DNA from: Delphinus delphis | Lineage: Eukaryota; Chordata; Mammalia; Artiodactyla; Delphinidae | DNA: 64,000 nucleotides | Direction of reading: 5' to 3' | NCBI RefSeq assembly: GCF_949987515.2 | Contig: NC_082684.1 | Location: forward strand, 120,260,080-120,324,079 | Notes under the pieces: generated by a model | What the model was told of the DNA's origin: nothing | What the model saw: only the letters and a program-made list of their open reading frames with translations | Database searches by the model: none | Shown here: positions 47,049 to 56,886 of the stretch, piece after piece | Position numbering within the stretch: position 1 is the first letter of the stretch | Layout: each line of letters opens with the position of its first letter | Translations under genes and position numbers: made by a program

Positions 47049-47415
47049 TTTCTTCTTTTTTTTTTTTACATCTTTATTGGAGTATAATTGCTCCACAATG
47101 GTGTGCTAGTTTCTGCATTACAACAAAATGAATCAGCTATACATATACATATGCCCCCACATCTCTTCCCTCTTGCGTCTCCTTCCCTCCCACCCCCACA
47201 GGCGGTCACAAAGCACCGAGCCGATCTCCCTGTGCTATACGGCTGCTTCCCACTAGCTATCTATTTTACGTTTGGTAGTGTATATATGTCCATGCCACTC
47301 TCTCGCTTTGTCACAGATTACCCCTCACCTTCCCCATATCCCCAAGTCCACTCTCTAGTAGGTCTGTGTCTTTATTCCTGTCTTACCCCTAGGTTCTTCA
47401 TGACATTTTTTTTTC

Positions 47416-50400
47416 TTAAATTCCATATATATGTGTTAGCATATGGTATTTGTCTTTCTCTTCCTGACTTATTTCACTCTGTATGACAGACTCTAGGTCC
47501 ATCCACCTCATTACAAATAGCTCAATTTCGTTTCTTTTTATGGCTGAGTAATATTCCATTGTATATATGTGCCACATCTTCTTTATTCATTCATCCAATG
47601 ATGGACACTTAGGTTGCTTCCATCTCCTGGCTATTGTAAATAGAGCTGCAATGCACATTTTGGTGCATGACTCTTTTTGAATTATGGTTTTCTCAGGGGT
47701 ATGCCCAGTAGTGGGATTGCTGGGTCGTATGGCAGTTCTATTTGTAGTTTTTTAAGGAACCTCCGTACTGTTCTCCATAGTGGCTGTACCAATTCACATT
47801 CCCACCAGCAGTGCAAGAGTGTTCCCATTTCTCCACACCCTCTCCAGCATTTATTGTTTCTAGATTTTTTGATGATGGACATTCTGACTGGTTTGAGATG
47901 ATATCTCATTGTAGTTTTTTTTTTTTTTTTTTGCGGTATGCGGGCCTCTCACTGTTGTGGCCTCCCCCGTTGCAGAGCACAGGTTCCAGAGGCGCAGGCT
48001 CAGCGACCATGGCTCACTGGCCCAGCTGCTCCGCGGCATGTGGGATCCTCCCGGACCGGGGCACGAACCCGCGTCCCCTGCATTGGCAGGCGGACTCTCA
48101 ACCACTGCGCCACCAGGGAAGCCCCCTCATTGTAGTTTTGATTTGCATTTCTCTAATGATTAATGATGCTGAGCACTCCTTCATGTGTTTGTTGGCAGTC
48201 TGTATATCTTCTTTGGAGAAATATCTATTTAGGTCTTCTGCCCATTTTTGGATTGGGTTGTTTGTTTTTTTGTTATTGAGCTGCATGAGCTGCTTATAAA
48301 TTTTGGAGATTAATCCTTTGTCAGTTGCTTCATTTGAAAATATTTTCTCCCATTCTGAGGGTTGTCTTTTTGTCTTGTTTATGGTTTCCTTTGCTGTGCA
48401 AAAGCTTTGAAGTTTCATTAGGTCCCATTTGTTTATTTTTGTTTTTATTTCCATTTCTCTAGGAGGTGGGTCAAAAAGGACCTTGCTGTGATTTATTTCA
48501 TAGAGTGTTCTGCCTATGTTTTCCTCTAAGAGTTTGATAGTTTCTGGCCTTACATTTAGGTCTTTAATCCATTTTGAGCTTATTTTTATGTATGGTGTTA
48601 GGGAGCGATCTAATCTCATACTTTTACATGTACCTGTCCAGTTTTCCCAGCACCACTTATTGAAGAGGCTGTCCTTTCTCCACTGTACATTCCTGCCTTC
48701 TTTATCAAAGATAAGGTGACCATATGTGCGTGGGTTTATCTCTGGGCTTTCTATCCTGTTCCATTGATCTATCTTTCTGTTTTTGTGCCAGTACCATACT
48801 GTCTTGATTATTGTAGCTTTGTAGTATAGTCTGAAGTCAGGGAGCCTGATTCCTCCAGCTCCATTTTTCATTCTCAAGATTGCTTTGGCTATTTGGGGTC
48901 TTTTCTGTTTCCATACAAATTGTGAAATTTTTTGTTCTAGTTCTGTGAAAAATGCCAGTGGTAGTTTGACAGGGATTGCACTGAATCTGTAGATTGCTTT
49001 GGGTAGTAGAGTCATTTTCACAATGTTGATTCTTCCAATCCAAGAACATGGTATATCTCTCCATCTATTTGTATCATCTTTAATTTCTTTCATCAGTGTC
49101 TTATAATTTTCTGCATACAGGTCTTTTGTCTCCTTAGGTAGGTTTATTCCTAGATATTTTATTCTTTTTGTTGCAATGTTAAATGGGAGTGTTTTCTTGA
49201 TTTCACTTTCAGATTTTTCATCATTAGTATATAGGAATGCCAGAGATTTCTGTGCATTGATTTTGTATCCTGCTACTTTACCAAATTCATTGATTAGCTC
49301 TAGTAGTTTTCTGGTAGCATCTTTAGGATTCTCTATGTATAGTATCATGTCATCTGCACACAGTGACAGCTTTACTTCTTCTTTTCCGATTCGGATTCCT
49401 TTTATTTCCTTTTCTTCTCTGTTGCGATGGCTAAAGCTTCCAAAATTATGTTGAATAAGAGTGGTGAGAGTGGGCAACCTTGTCTTGTTCCTGATCTTAG
49501 TGGAAATGCTTTCAGTTTTTCACCATTGAGGACGATGTTGGCTGTGGGTTTGTCATATATGACCTTTATTCTGTTGAGGAAAGTTCCCTCTATGCTTACT
49601 TTCTGCAGGGTTTTTATCATAAATGGGAGTTGAATTTTGTCGAAAGCTTTCTCTGCATCTATTGAGATGACCATATGGTTTTTCTCCTTCAATTTGTTAA
49701 TATGGTGTCACGTTGATTGATTTGTGTATATTAAAGAATCCTTGCATACCTGGAATAAACCCCACTTGATCATGGTGTATGATCCTCTTAATGTGCTGTT
49801 GGATTCTGTTTCCTAGTATTTTGTTGAGGATTTTTGCATCTATGTTCATCAGTGATATTGGCCTGTAGTTTTCTTTCTTTGTGACAACCTTGTCTGGTTT
49901 TGGTATCAGGGTGATGGTGGCCTCGTAGAATGAGTTTGGGAGTGTTCCTCCCTCTGCTATATTTTGAAAGAGTTTGAGAAGGATAGGTGTTAGCTCTTCT
50001 CTAAATGTTTGATAGAATTCATCTGTGAAGCCATCTGGTCCTGGGCTTTTCTTTGTTGGAAGATTTTTAATCACAGTTTCAATTTCAGTCCTTGTGATTG
50101 GTCTGCTCATATATTCTATTTCTTCCTGGTTCACTCTCAGCAGGTTGTGCATTTGTAATAGTTTGTCCATTTCTTCCAGGTTGTCCATTTTATTGGCATA
50201 GAGTTGCTTGCAGTAATCTCTCATTATCTTTTGTATTTCTGCAGTGTCAGTTGTTACTTCTCCTTTTTCGTTTATAATTCTATTGAATTGAGTCTTCTCC
50301 CTTTTTTTCTTGATGAGTCTGGCTAATGGTTTATCAATTTTGTTTATCTTCTCAAAGAACCAGCTTTTAGTTTTTTTGATCTTTGCTATCGTTTCCTTCA

Positions 50401-51447
50401 TTTCTTTTTCATTTATTTCTGATCTGATTTTTATGATTTCTTTCCTTCTGCTAACTTTGGGGTTTTTTGTTCTTCTTTCTCTAATTGCTTTAGGTGCTGG
50501 GTTAGGTTGTTTATTCAAGATGTTTCCTGTTTCTTAAGGTAGGATTGTATTGCTATAAACTTCCCTCTTAGGACTGCTTTTGCTGCAACCCATAGGTTTT
50601 GGGTCGTCGTGTCTCCATTGTCATTTGTTTGTAGGTATTTTTTTATTTCCTCTTTGATTTCTTCAGTGATCACTTCATTATTAAGTAGTGTATTGTTTAG
50701 CCTCCATGTGTTTGTACTTTTTACAGGTCTTTTCCTGTAATTAATATCTAGTCTCATAGCGTTGTGGTCGGAAAAGATAGTTGATACAATTTCAACTTTC
50801 TTAAATTTACCAAGGCTTGGTTTGTGACCCAAGTTATGATCTATCCTGGAGAATGATCTATGAGCACTTGAGAAAAATGTGTATTCTGTTGTTTTTGGAT
50901 GGAATGTCCTATAAATATCAATTAAGTCCATCTTGTTTAATGTATCATTTAAAGCTTGTGTTTCCTTATTTATTTTCATTTTGGATGATGTGTCCATTGG
51001 TGAAAGTGGGGTGTTAAAGTCCTCTACTATGAATGTGTTACTGTCGATTTCCCCTTTTATGGCTGTTAGTATTTGCCTTGTGTATTGAGGTGCTCCTATG
51101 TTGGGTGCATAAATATTTATAATTGTTATATCTTCTTCTTGGATCGATCCCTTGATCATTATGTAGTGTCCTTGTCTCTTGTAATAGTCTTTATTTTAAA
51201 GTCTATTTTTTCTGATATGAGAAATGCTACTCCAGCTTTCTTTTGGTTTCCATTTGCATGGAATATCTTTTTCCATCCCCTTACCTTCAGTCTGTATGTG
51301 TCTCTACGTCTGAAGTGGGTCTCTTGCAGACAGCATATATATGGGTCCTGTTTTTGTATCCATTCAGCCAAATCTGTGTCTTTTGGTGGGAGCATTTAGT
51401 CCACTTACATTTAAGGTAATTATCGATATGTATGTTCCTCTTCCCAT
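47416..51447 (-). pseudogene. L1 ORF2 (endonuclease/reverse transcriptase), broken
   Basis: Begins at the ATG at 51447 and would end at the TAA at 47416-47418. Endonuclease segments are recognisable (WIQKQDPYICCLQETHF, then NIYAPNIGAPQYTRQ and SDHNAMRLD), followed by RT segments ([39 protein letters not shown]) and the C-terminal [15 protein letters not shown] region. The frame is broken near 51380, 51158, 50516, 49695, 49440 and 47690, and a SINE lies at 47920-48125. The usual catalytic FADD of L1 RT reads CADD at 49349-49360 (TTT to TGT). The protein cannot be made in full, so this copy is not autonomous. Confidence 0.92.
47920..48125 (-). mobile_element. Cetacean SINE inside the L1 ORF2
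   Basis: Long-form reversed SINE with poly(T), 'tgcggtatgcgggcctctc' and 'gccaccagggaagcccc'. Perfect TSD 'ctcattgtagtttt' (47905-47918 and 48126-48139). It is the youngest layer of this nest. Confidence 0.95.
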
Positions 51448-51505
51448 TTTCTTAATTGTTTTGGGTTTGTTACTGTAGGTCTTTTCCTTCTCTTGTGTTT
51501 CTTGC

Positions 51506-52399
51506 CTAGAGAAGTTCCTTTAGCATTTGTTGTAAAGCTGGCTTGGTGGTGCTGGACTCTCTCAGTTTTTGCTTGTCTGTAAAGGTTTTAATTTCTCCAT
51601 CAAATCTGAATGAGATCCTTGCTGGGTAGAGTAATCTTGATTGCAGGTTTTTCTCCTTCATCACTCTACATATGTCCGGCCAGTCCCTTCTGGCTTGCAG
51701 AGTTTCTGCTGAAAGATCAGCTGTTAACCTTATGGGGATTCCCTTGTGTGTTATTTGTTGTTTTTCCCTTGCTGCTTTTAATATGTTTTCTTTGTATTTA
51801 ATTTTTGACAGTTTGATTAATATGTATCTTGGCATATTTCTCCTTGGATTTATCCTGTATGGGACTCTCTGTGCTTCCTGGACTTGATTAACTATTTCCT
51901 TTCCCATATTAGGGAAGTTTTCAACTATAATCTCTTCAAATATTTTCTCAGTCCCTTTCTTTTTCTCTTCTTCTTCTGGAACCCCTATAATTCGAATGTT
52001 GGTGCGTTTAATGTTGTCCCGGAGGTCTCTGAGACTGTCCTCAGTTCCTTTCATTCTTTTTTCTTTATTCTGCTCTGCAGTAGTTATTTCCACTATTTTA
52101 TCTTCCAGGTCACTTATCCGTTCTTCTGCCTCAGTTATTCTGCTATTGATCCCATCTTGAGTATTTTTAATTTCATTTATTGTGTTGTTCATCATTGCTT
52201 GTTTCATCTTTAGTTCTTCTAGGTCCTTGTTAAATGTTTCTTGCATTTTGTCTCTTCTATTTCCAAGATTTTGGATCATCTTTACTATCATTATTCTGAA
52301 TTCTTTTTCAGGTAGACTGCCTATTTCCTCTTCATTTGTTAGGTCTGCTGGGTTTTTATCTTGCTCCTTCATCTGCTGAGTGCTTTTCTGTCTTCTCAT
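51506..52399 (-). CDS. L1 ORF1 protein, intact frame
   Basis: A 297-residue ORF1p, the trimeric RNA-binding chaperone that coats L1 RNA in the retrotransposition particle. The start is taken at the ATG at 52399 (MRRQKSTQQ), by analogy with the usual L1 ORF1p N-terminus. The frame stays open upstream to 52705, but that part is 5'UTR. Visible parts: a coiled coil (about residues 40-135, e.g. EERISDLEDKIVEI), an RRM-like middle (NIRIIGVPEEE), and a C-terminal domain with IRLTADLSAETLQARR. It ends QMLKELL at the TAG at 51506-51508, somewhat shorter at the C-terminus than primate ORF1p. It lies antisense in LRRK1 intron 2, and expression would depend on the L1 5'UTR promoter. Confidence 0.9.
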   Translation of the reverse strand: MRRQKSTQQMKEQDKNPADLTNEEEIGSLPEKEFRIMIVKMIQNLGNRRDKMQETFNKDLEELKMKQAMMNNTINEIKNTQDGINSRITEAEERISDLEDKIVEITTAEQNKEKRMKGTEDSLRDLRDNIKRTNIRIIGVPEEEEKKKGTEKIFEEIIVENFPNMGKEIVNQVQEAQRVPYRINPRRNMPRYILIKLSKIKYKENILKAAREKQQITHKGIPIRLTADLSAETLQARRDWPDICRVMKEKNLQSRLLYPARISFRFDGEIKTFTDKQKLRESSTTKPALQQMLKELL

Positions 52400-52923
52400 T
52401 TTGCTTATCTTACTGTGTTTGGGGTCTCCTTTTTGTAGGCTGAAGGTTCGTAGTTCCTGTTGTTTTTGGTGTCTGTCCCCAGTGGCTAAAGTTGGTTCAG
52501 TGGGTTGTGTAGGCTTCCTGGTGAGGGGACTAGTGCCTGTGTTCTGGTGGATGAGGCTGGATCTTGTCTTTCTGGTGGGCAGGTCCACGTCTGGTGGTGT
52601 GTTTTGGGGTGTCTGTGGACTTATTATGATTTTAGGCAGCCTCTCTGCTAATGGGTGGGGTTGTGTTCCTGTCTTGCTAGTTGTTTGGCATAGGGTGTCC
52701 CGCACTGTAGCTTGCTGGTCGTTGAGTGAAGCTGGGTGCTGGTGTTGAGATAGAGATCGCTGGGAGATTTTCGCCGTTTGATATTATGTGGAGCTGGGAG
52801 TTCTCTTGTGGACCAGTGTCCTGAAGTTGGCTCTCCCACCTCAGAGGCACAGCACTGACTCCTGGCTGCAGCACCAAGAGCCTTTCATCCACATGGCTGA
52901 GAATAAAAGGGAAAAAAAAGGAG

Positions 52924-53052
52924 AAAGAACGAAAGAAAGAAAGAAAGAAAGAAAGAAGGAAGGAAGGAAGGAAGGAAGGAAGGAAGGAAGCAGTGAGGGA
53001 GGGAGGGAGGAAGGAAGGAAGGAAGGAAGGAGGAAAGGAAGGAAAGAAAGAA
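52924..53052. repeat. (GAAA)n/(GGAA)n simple repeat in the L1 leader
   Basis: Purine-rich simple repeat on the + strand, which is pyrimidine-rich on the L1 sense strand. It sits between the GC-rich L1 5'UTR and ORF1, with units drifting from gaaa to ggaa, gggа-like and back. Confidence 0.9.
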
Positions 53053-54462
53053 TATAAAATAAAGTTATTAAAATAAAAAATAATTATTAAGAAAAAAAAT
53101 TTTTTAAAGAAATAAAAAAAAATAAACAGACGGATAGAACCCTAGGACAAATGGTGGAAGCAAAGCTATACAGACAAAATCTCACACAGTAGCATACACA
53201 TACACACTCACAAAAAGAGGAAAAGGGGAAAAAATAATAAATCTTGCTCTCAAAGTCCACCTCCTCAATTTGGGATGATTCGTTGTCTATTCAGGTATTC
53301 CACAGATGCAGGGTACATCAAGTTGATTGTGGATCTTTAATCCGCTGCTTCTGAGGCTGCTGGGCGAGATTTCCCTTTCTCTTCTTTGTTCTCACAGCTC
53401 CCGGGTCTCAGCTTTGGATTCGGCCCACCTCTGCGAGTAGGTCGCCGGAGGGCATCTGTTGTTCTTCGCTCAGATAGGACGGGGTTAAAGGAGCAGCTGC
53501 TTCGGGGACTCTGGCTCACTCAAGCCGGGGGGAGGGAGGGGCGCGGAGTGCGGGGCGAACCTGCGGCGGCAGAGGCCGGCGTGACGTTGCACCAGCCTGA
53601 GGCGCGCCGTGCATTCTCCCAGGGTAGTTGTCCCTGGATCCCAGGACCCTGGCCGTGGCAAGCTGCACAGGCTCCCTGGAAGGGGGTTGTGGATAGTGAC
53701 CTGTGCTTGCACACAGGCTTCTTGGTGGCGGCAGCAGCAGCCTTAGTGTCTCATGCCCGTCTCTGGGGTCCGCGCTTTTAGCCGCGGCTTGCGCCCGTCT
53801 CTGGAGCTCCTTTAAAGCAGCGCTCTTAATCCCCTCTCCTCGCGCACCAGGAAACAAAGAGGGAAGAAAAAGTCTCTTGCCTCTTCTGCAGGTCCAGACT
53901 TTTCCCCAGACTCCCTCCCAGCTAGCCGTGGTGCACTAACCCCCTGCAGGCTGTGTTCACGCCGCCAACACCAGTCCTCTCCCGGCACTCCGACCGAAGC
54001 CCGAGCCTCAGCTCCCAGCCCCAACTGCCCTGGCGGGTGAGCAGACAAGCCTCTCGGGCTGGTGAGTGCCGGTCAACACCGATCCTCTGTGCGGGAATCT
54101 CCCTGCTTTGCCCTCCGCACCGCTGTTGCTGTGCTCTCCTTCGCGGCTCCGAAGCTTTCCCGCTCTGCCACCCGCAGTCTCCGCCCGCGAAGGGTCTTCC
54201 TAGTGTGAGGAAACCTTTCCTCCTTCACAGCTCCCTCACACTGGTGCAGGTCCCGTCCCTATCCTTTTGTCTCTGTTTACTCTTTTTTCTTTTGCCCTAC
54301 CCAGGTACGTGGGGACTTTCTTGCCTTTTGGGAGGTCTGAGGTCTTCTGCCAGCGTTCAGTAGGTGTTCTGTAGGAGTTGTTCCACATGTAGATGTATTT
54401 CTGGTGTATCTGTGGGGAGGAAAGTGATCTCCGCGTCTTACTCTTCCGGCATCTTCCCCTAG

Positions 54463-54733
54463 GTACGATGATTTCACGTGGCTGTAGGTAAGAGGCCTCA
54501 GTTCCTTGCCACATGTATCTCTCCTTAGGGCTGCTTGAGTGTCCTCATGACATGGCAGCAGGCTTACCCCAGGATGAGTGATCCGGCCCGCCGTCCCCAC
54601 GACTGTCGCGGCTTCGGGCACCGGGGCCCCTCCAGAGCTGGCAGCCTCAGTGAGGCCGCCCTCCCCTCGGGCTCTGGGGCAGTTCCGTGACAGCGGAGGG
54701 AAGAGACCCTGAGCCGGGAGTTCCAGCTCTGCC
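54463..54733 (-). other. Non-L1 sequence at the 5' end of the young L1
   Basis: 271 bp between the recognised L1 5' end and the TSD. The part next to the TSD is GC- and CpG-rich ('gtccccacgactgtcgcgg', 'cctcccctcgggctctgggg'). The part next to the L1 ('ctgcttgagtgtcctcatga') looks like an older dispersed repeat. It is absent from the interrupted host L1, whose two sides join directly, so it arrived with the young L1. Confidence 0.75.
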
Positions 54734-54746
54734 AGGAGTTCTTTCT

Positions 54747-55640
54747 ATTTTCTGAATACCATTCCTTTTTTGGATATATGTTTTAGAAATATTTTCTTCC
54801 AGTATGTAACTTGCCTACTCATTTTCAAATAGTAAATAATTTTTAAATGGTAGATCAACCTTCTGATGAGCAGGAGTTTTAAGTTTTGTTAAAGTCTAAT
54901 TTAAGAATTTTTTTCTTTTCATGGTTATTTCTGTGTCCCATCTAAGGAAGCTTTGCCTACTCTCAAGTCATAAAAATATTCTGTGATTTTTTTTTTTCCT
55001 AGAAGCGCTACAGTTTTAACTTTTATGTTTAAATCCATGATCCATCTCGAAGTAATTTTTGTGTGTGGTGAGAAGTAGGGGTCCGAGTCTCTTTTTATTC
55101 AATGGATGTGCAGTTGTTCCAGCACCACTTATTGAAAAGATTTTTGCATTTCTCATTGTGTTGGCCCCCTTTATCAAAAATTAATTGGGTGTACAAGTAT
55201 GGGTCTATTTCTCAACTTTCTATTCTGTTCCACGGATCTATTACCACACTGCCTTGATTATTATAGTTTTATATAAGACTTGAAATCAGGTAGTATATGT
55301 CCTCCAACTCTTCTTTTTCAAGATTGCTTGGGATATTATAAGTCCTTTGAATTTTCATACAAATTTGAGGATCAGATTGTCAATTTTTACCCCCCAAAAA
55401 GCCTATTGGAATTATGGTAGGGATTACATTGAATCTATAGATAAAATTGGGGTGAATTGACATCTTAACAATATTGATTCTTCTAATCCATGAACATGAG
55501 ATTTCTTTCCATTTATATAGGTCTTGTTTAATTTCTCTCAGCAGTGTTTTATAGCTTTCAGGGTATATAGATCTTGTCCATCTTTTTAAAAATTTATTTC
55601 TAAGCATGTAATTTTTATGCTATTGAAAATAAATATAAAA
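54747..55640 (-). repeat. Older L1, right part
   Basis: Continuation of the host L1: 'atttttgtgtgtggtgagaa', 'ccagcaccacttattgaaaa', 'attgcttgggatattata' in reverse orientation. Decayed ORF2 text. Confidence 0.85.
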
Positions 55641-56043
55641 AAAATTTTTTCCAAATGTTAGCCGCTATAATGTGATTTGCTTTTGTGATGTCAATGTTTG
55701 GAAGCCAACCTTCCTCAGCATTTACATTATTACATTTAAAAAACCCTGGTTTTTTATCCCTTCAAAGAGGTAGCAAAGAGATGGAGTGGGTTTAGCCCCA
55801 GCCTGAGAGCTCGTGAACCAAACTTCAGTCCCAGTTTACCTCTTACAAGCTGTGTGAACTTGGTCAAGAATGATAGAATTCTGTCCCTGTTTCTGCTGCC
55901 ACTCAACACAATCAAAATTTAACTCCTCATTCATTGTAGTCGTTTCTGTAATATCTGTAGAGATAAAACTTTTAACTCTGGTTCACTAACACATTTGAAA
56001 ATCTGGTAGAAGCCTTGAATTTTCTCCCCAGAGAAATGTATAT

Positions 56044-56064
56044 ACACACACACACACACACACA
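56044..56064. repeat. (CA)n microsatellite
   Basis: About ten CA units. Confidence 0.9.
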
Positions 56065-56722
56065 GAATTCTGTGTGCAACTTTAGGATGTGCAGGAAGTC
56101 TCTGAAGCCTTTTGGGATCCACAGACCTCCTAATTATGAAGCGTTCTAGAGTGGGAGCTCTAAGGGCTGATTGCTTTCACTTCTGCGTCTTCAGACCCAG
56201 CACAGTATGGAATGAGGGCTACCATTCTAAGTCCCATGCCTTTGTGGAGTTTTCTAGGCAGAGAGGGTCTAGATTTCCACACCCACAGGATTTGACCTGC
56301 CTTTCTTCCTCCACTAGATACCATATCCCTCTGAGGGATATAGCAGTGGGACAGTTTGGCGGGCTACTAGCTCTCTCACCAAAGCCTTTGCTTCTCTGTT
56401 GCTGTTGGTAAGGTCAGCCTGGCAGCCGCAGTTTCCTGCCAGGCAGCTCGCTCCAGGCCATCGTCTAGCTGCAGAATCTTCCCCGAGCTGTGTTCAGTTT
56501 CCCCATGCCTTCACAGATGGCCCCATGCAGGAAGGGCCTCCAGCAGGGTGCAGGTGCCAAAGTCTGCTGTACTTGGTGACACTGCAGCATTTCAGGGCAA
56601 CCCCTTTCTCTTGCTAAAGCCTCCAGATTTATGTCTTGGAGAGCATATCCCACTCTCTGATGATTCCCAAGAGCAGCGCTGGCAGTGGAGGTCATGCTAT
56701 GTATGTGCTTTTGTCCACCCAG

Positions 56723-56886
56723 GTGCCGGGGACATGGGCAGCAAACTATCCATGCCAGGTGGCGACCCCACAGCACAGAGCCCCAGGACGGAAGGCATTC
56801 ATGCCGCATACAAGCGAGGAGACGCCAGCAGAGCCCAGCACCTGCTCAGAGAAGCTTGTGATGAGAGCACGTCCCAGCTGGAAAAG
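56723..56886 (+). CDS. LRRK1: LRRK1 second coding exon
   Basis: The acceptor CACCCAG (AG at 56721-56722) is followed by GT that completes the split Gly codon, then AGDMGSKLSMPGGDP, RTEGIHAAYKRGD, LLREAC and DESTSQLEK. The exon ends at phase 0 at 56886 before the donor GTAAGG. The TEGIHAAYKRGD...LL pattern is the first helix pair of the ankyrin region. Sequence and exon phases fit LRRK1 as I remember it. The first part (DMGSKLSMPGGDP) is low-complexity linker. Exon length is 164 bases. Confidence 0.93.

Larger units (their letters stand above)
47049..54733 (-). mobile_element. Nearly full-length young L1, antisense to LRRK1
   Basis: Minus-strand LINE-1: poly(A) (T-rich 47049-47067), 3'UTR (47068-47415), broken ORF2 (47416-51447), a 58-bp spacer, intact ORF1 (51506-52399), a pyrimidine simple repeat, and a GC-rich 5'UTR reaching 'ggggaagatgccggaagag', whose 5' end is at about 54462. 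A further 271 bp of non-L1 sequence lies at 54463-54733. The element is flanked by a perfect 13-bp TSD 'aggagttctttct' (47036-47048 and 54734-54746). A SINE has since inserted in the ORF2 region (47920-48125). Confidence 0.93.
14394..56722 (+). other. LRRK1: LRRK1 intron 2 (42 kb)
   Basis: A very long intron between the phase-1 donor at 14394 and the acceptor 'tttgtccacccag' at 56722. Recognised repeats are listed individually. Stretches in which I saw no gene or clear repeat include 16260-18360, 18430-23060, 24460-25430, 28812-30440, 35090-36340, 37300-38400, 39420-40600 and 42230-46020. They hold only chance open frames and small or very old repeat fragments. Confidence 0.85.

Noticed and set aside
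48098..49477. 459-codon minus-strand frame as a possible host gene
   Set aside because: It is the reverse transcriptase to C-terminal part of L1 ORF2, continued on both sides by other broken pieces of the same ORF2.
53337..54363. GC-rich block with donor-like and acceptor-like words considered as an extra LRRK1 exon or host CpG island
   Set aside because: It lies between the L1 ORF1 and the L1 5' end inside the TSD and matches the expected L1 5'UTR layout.
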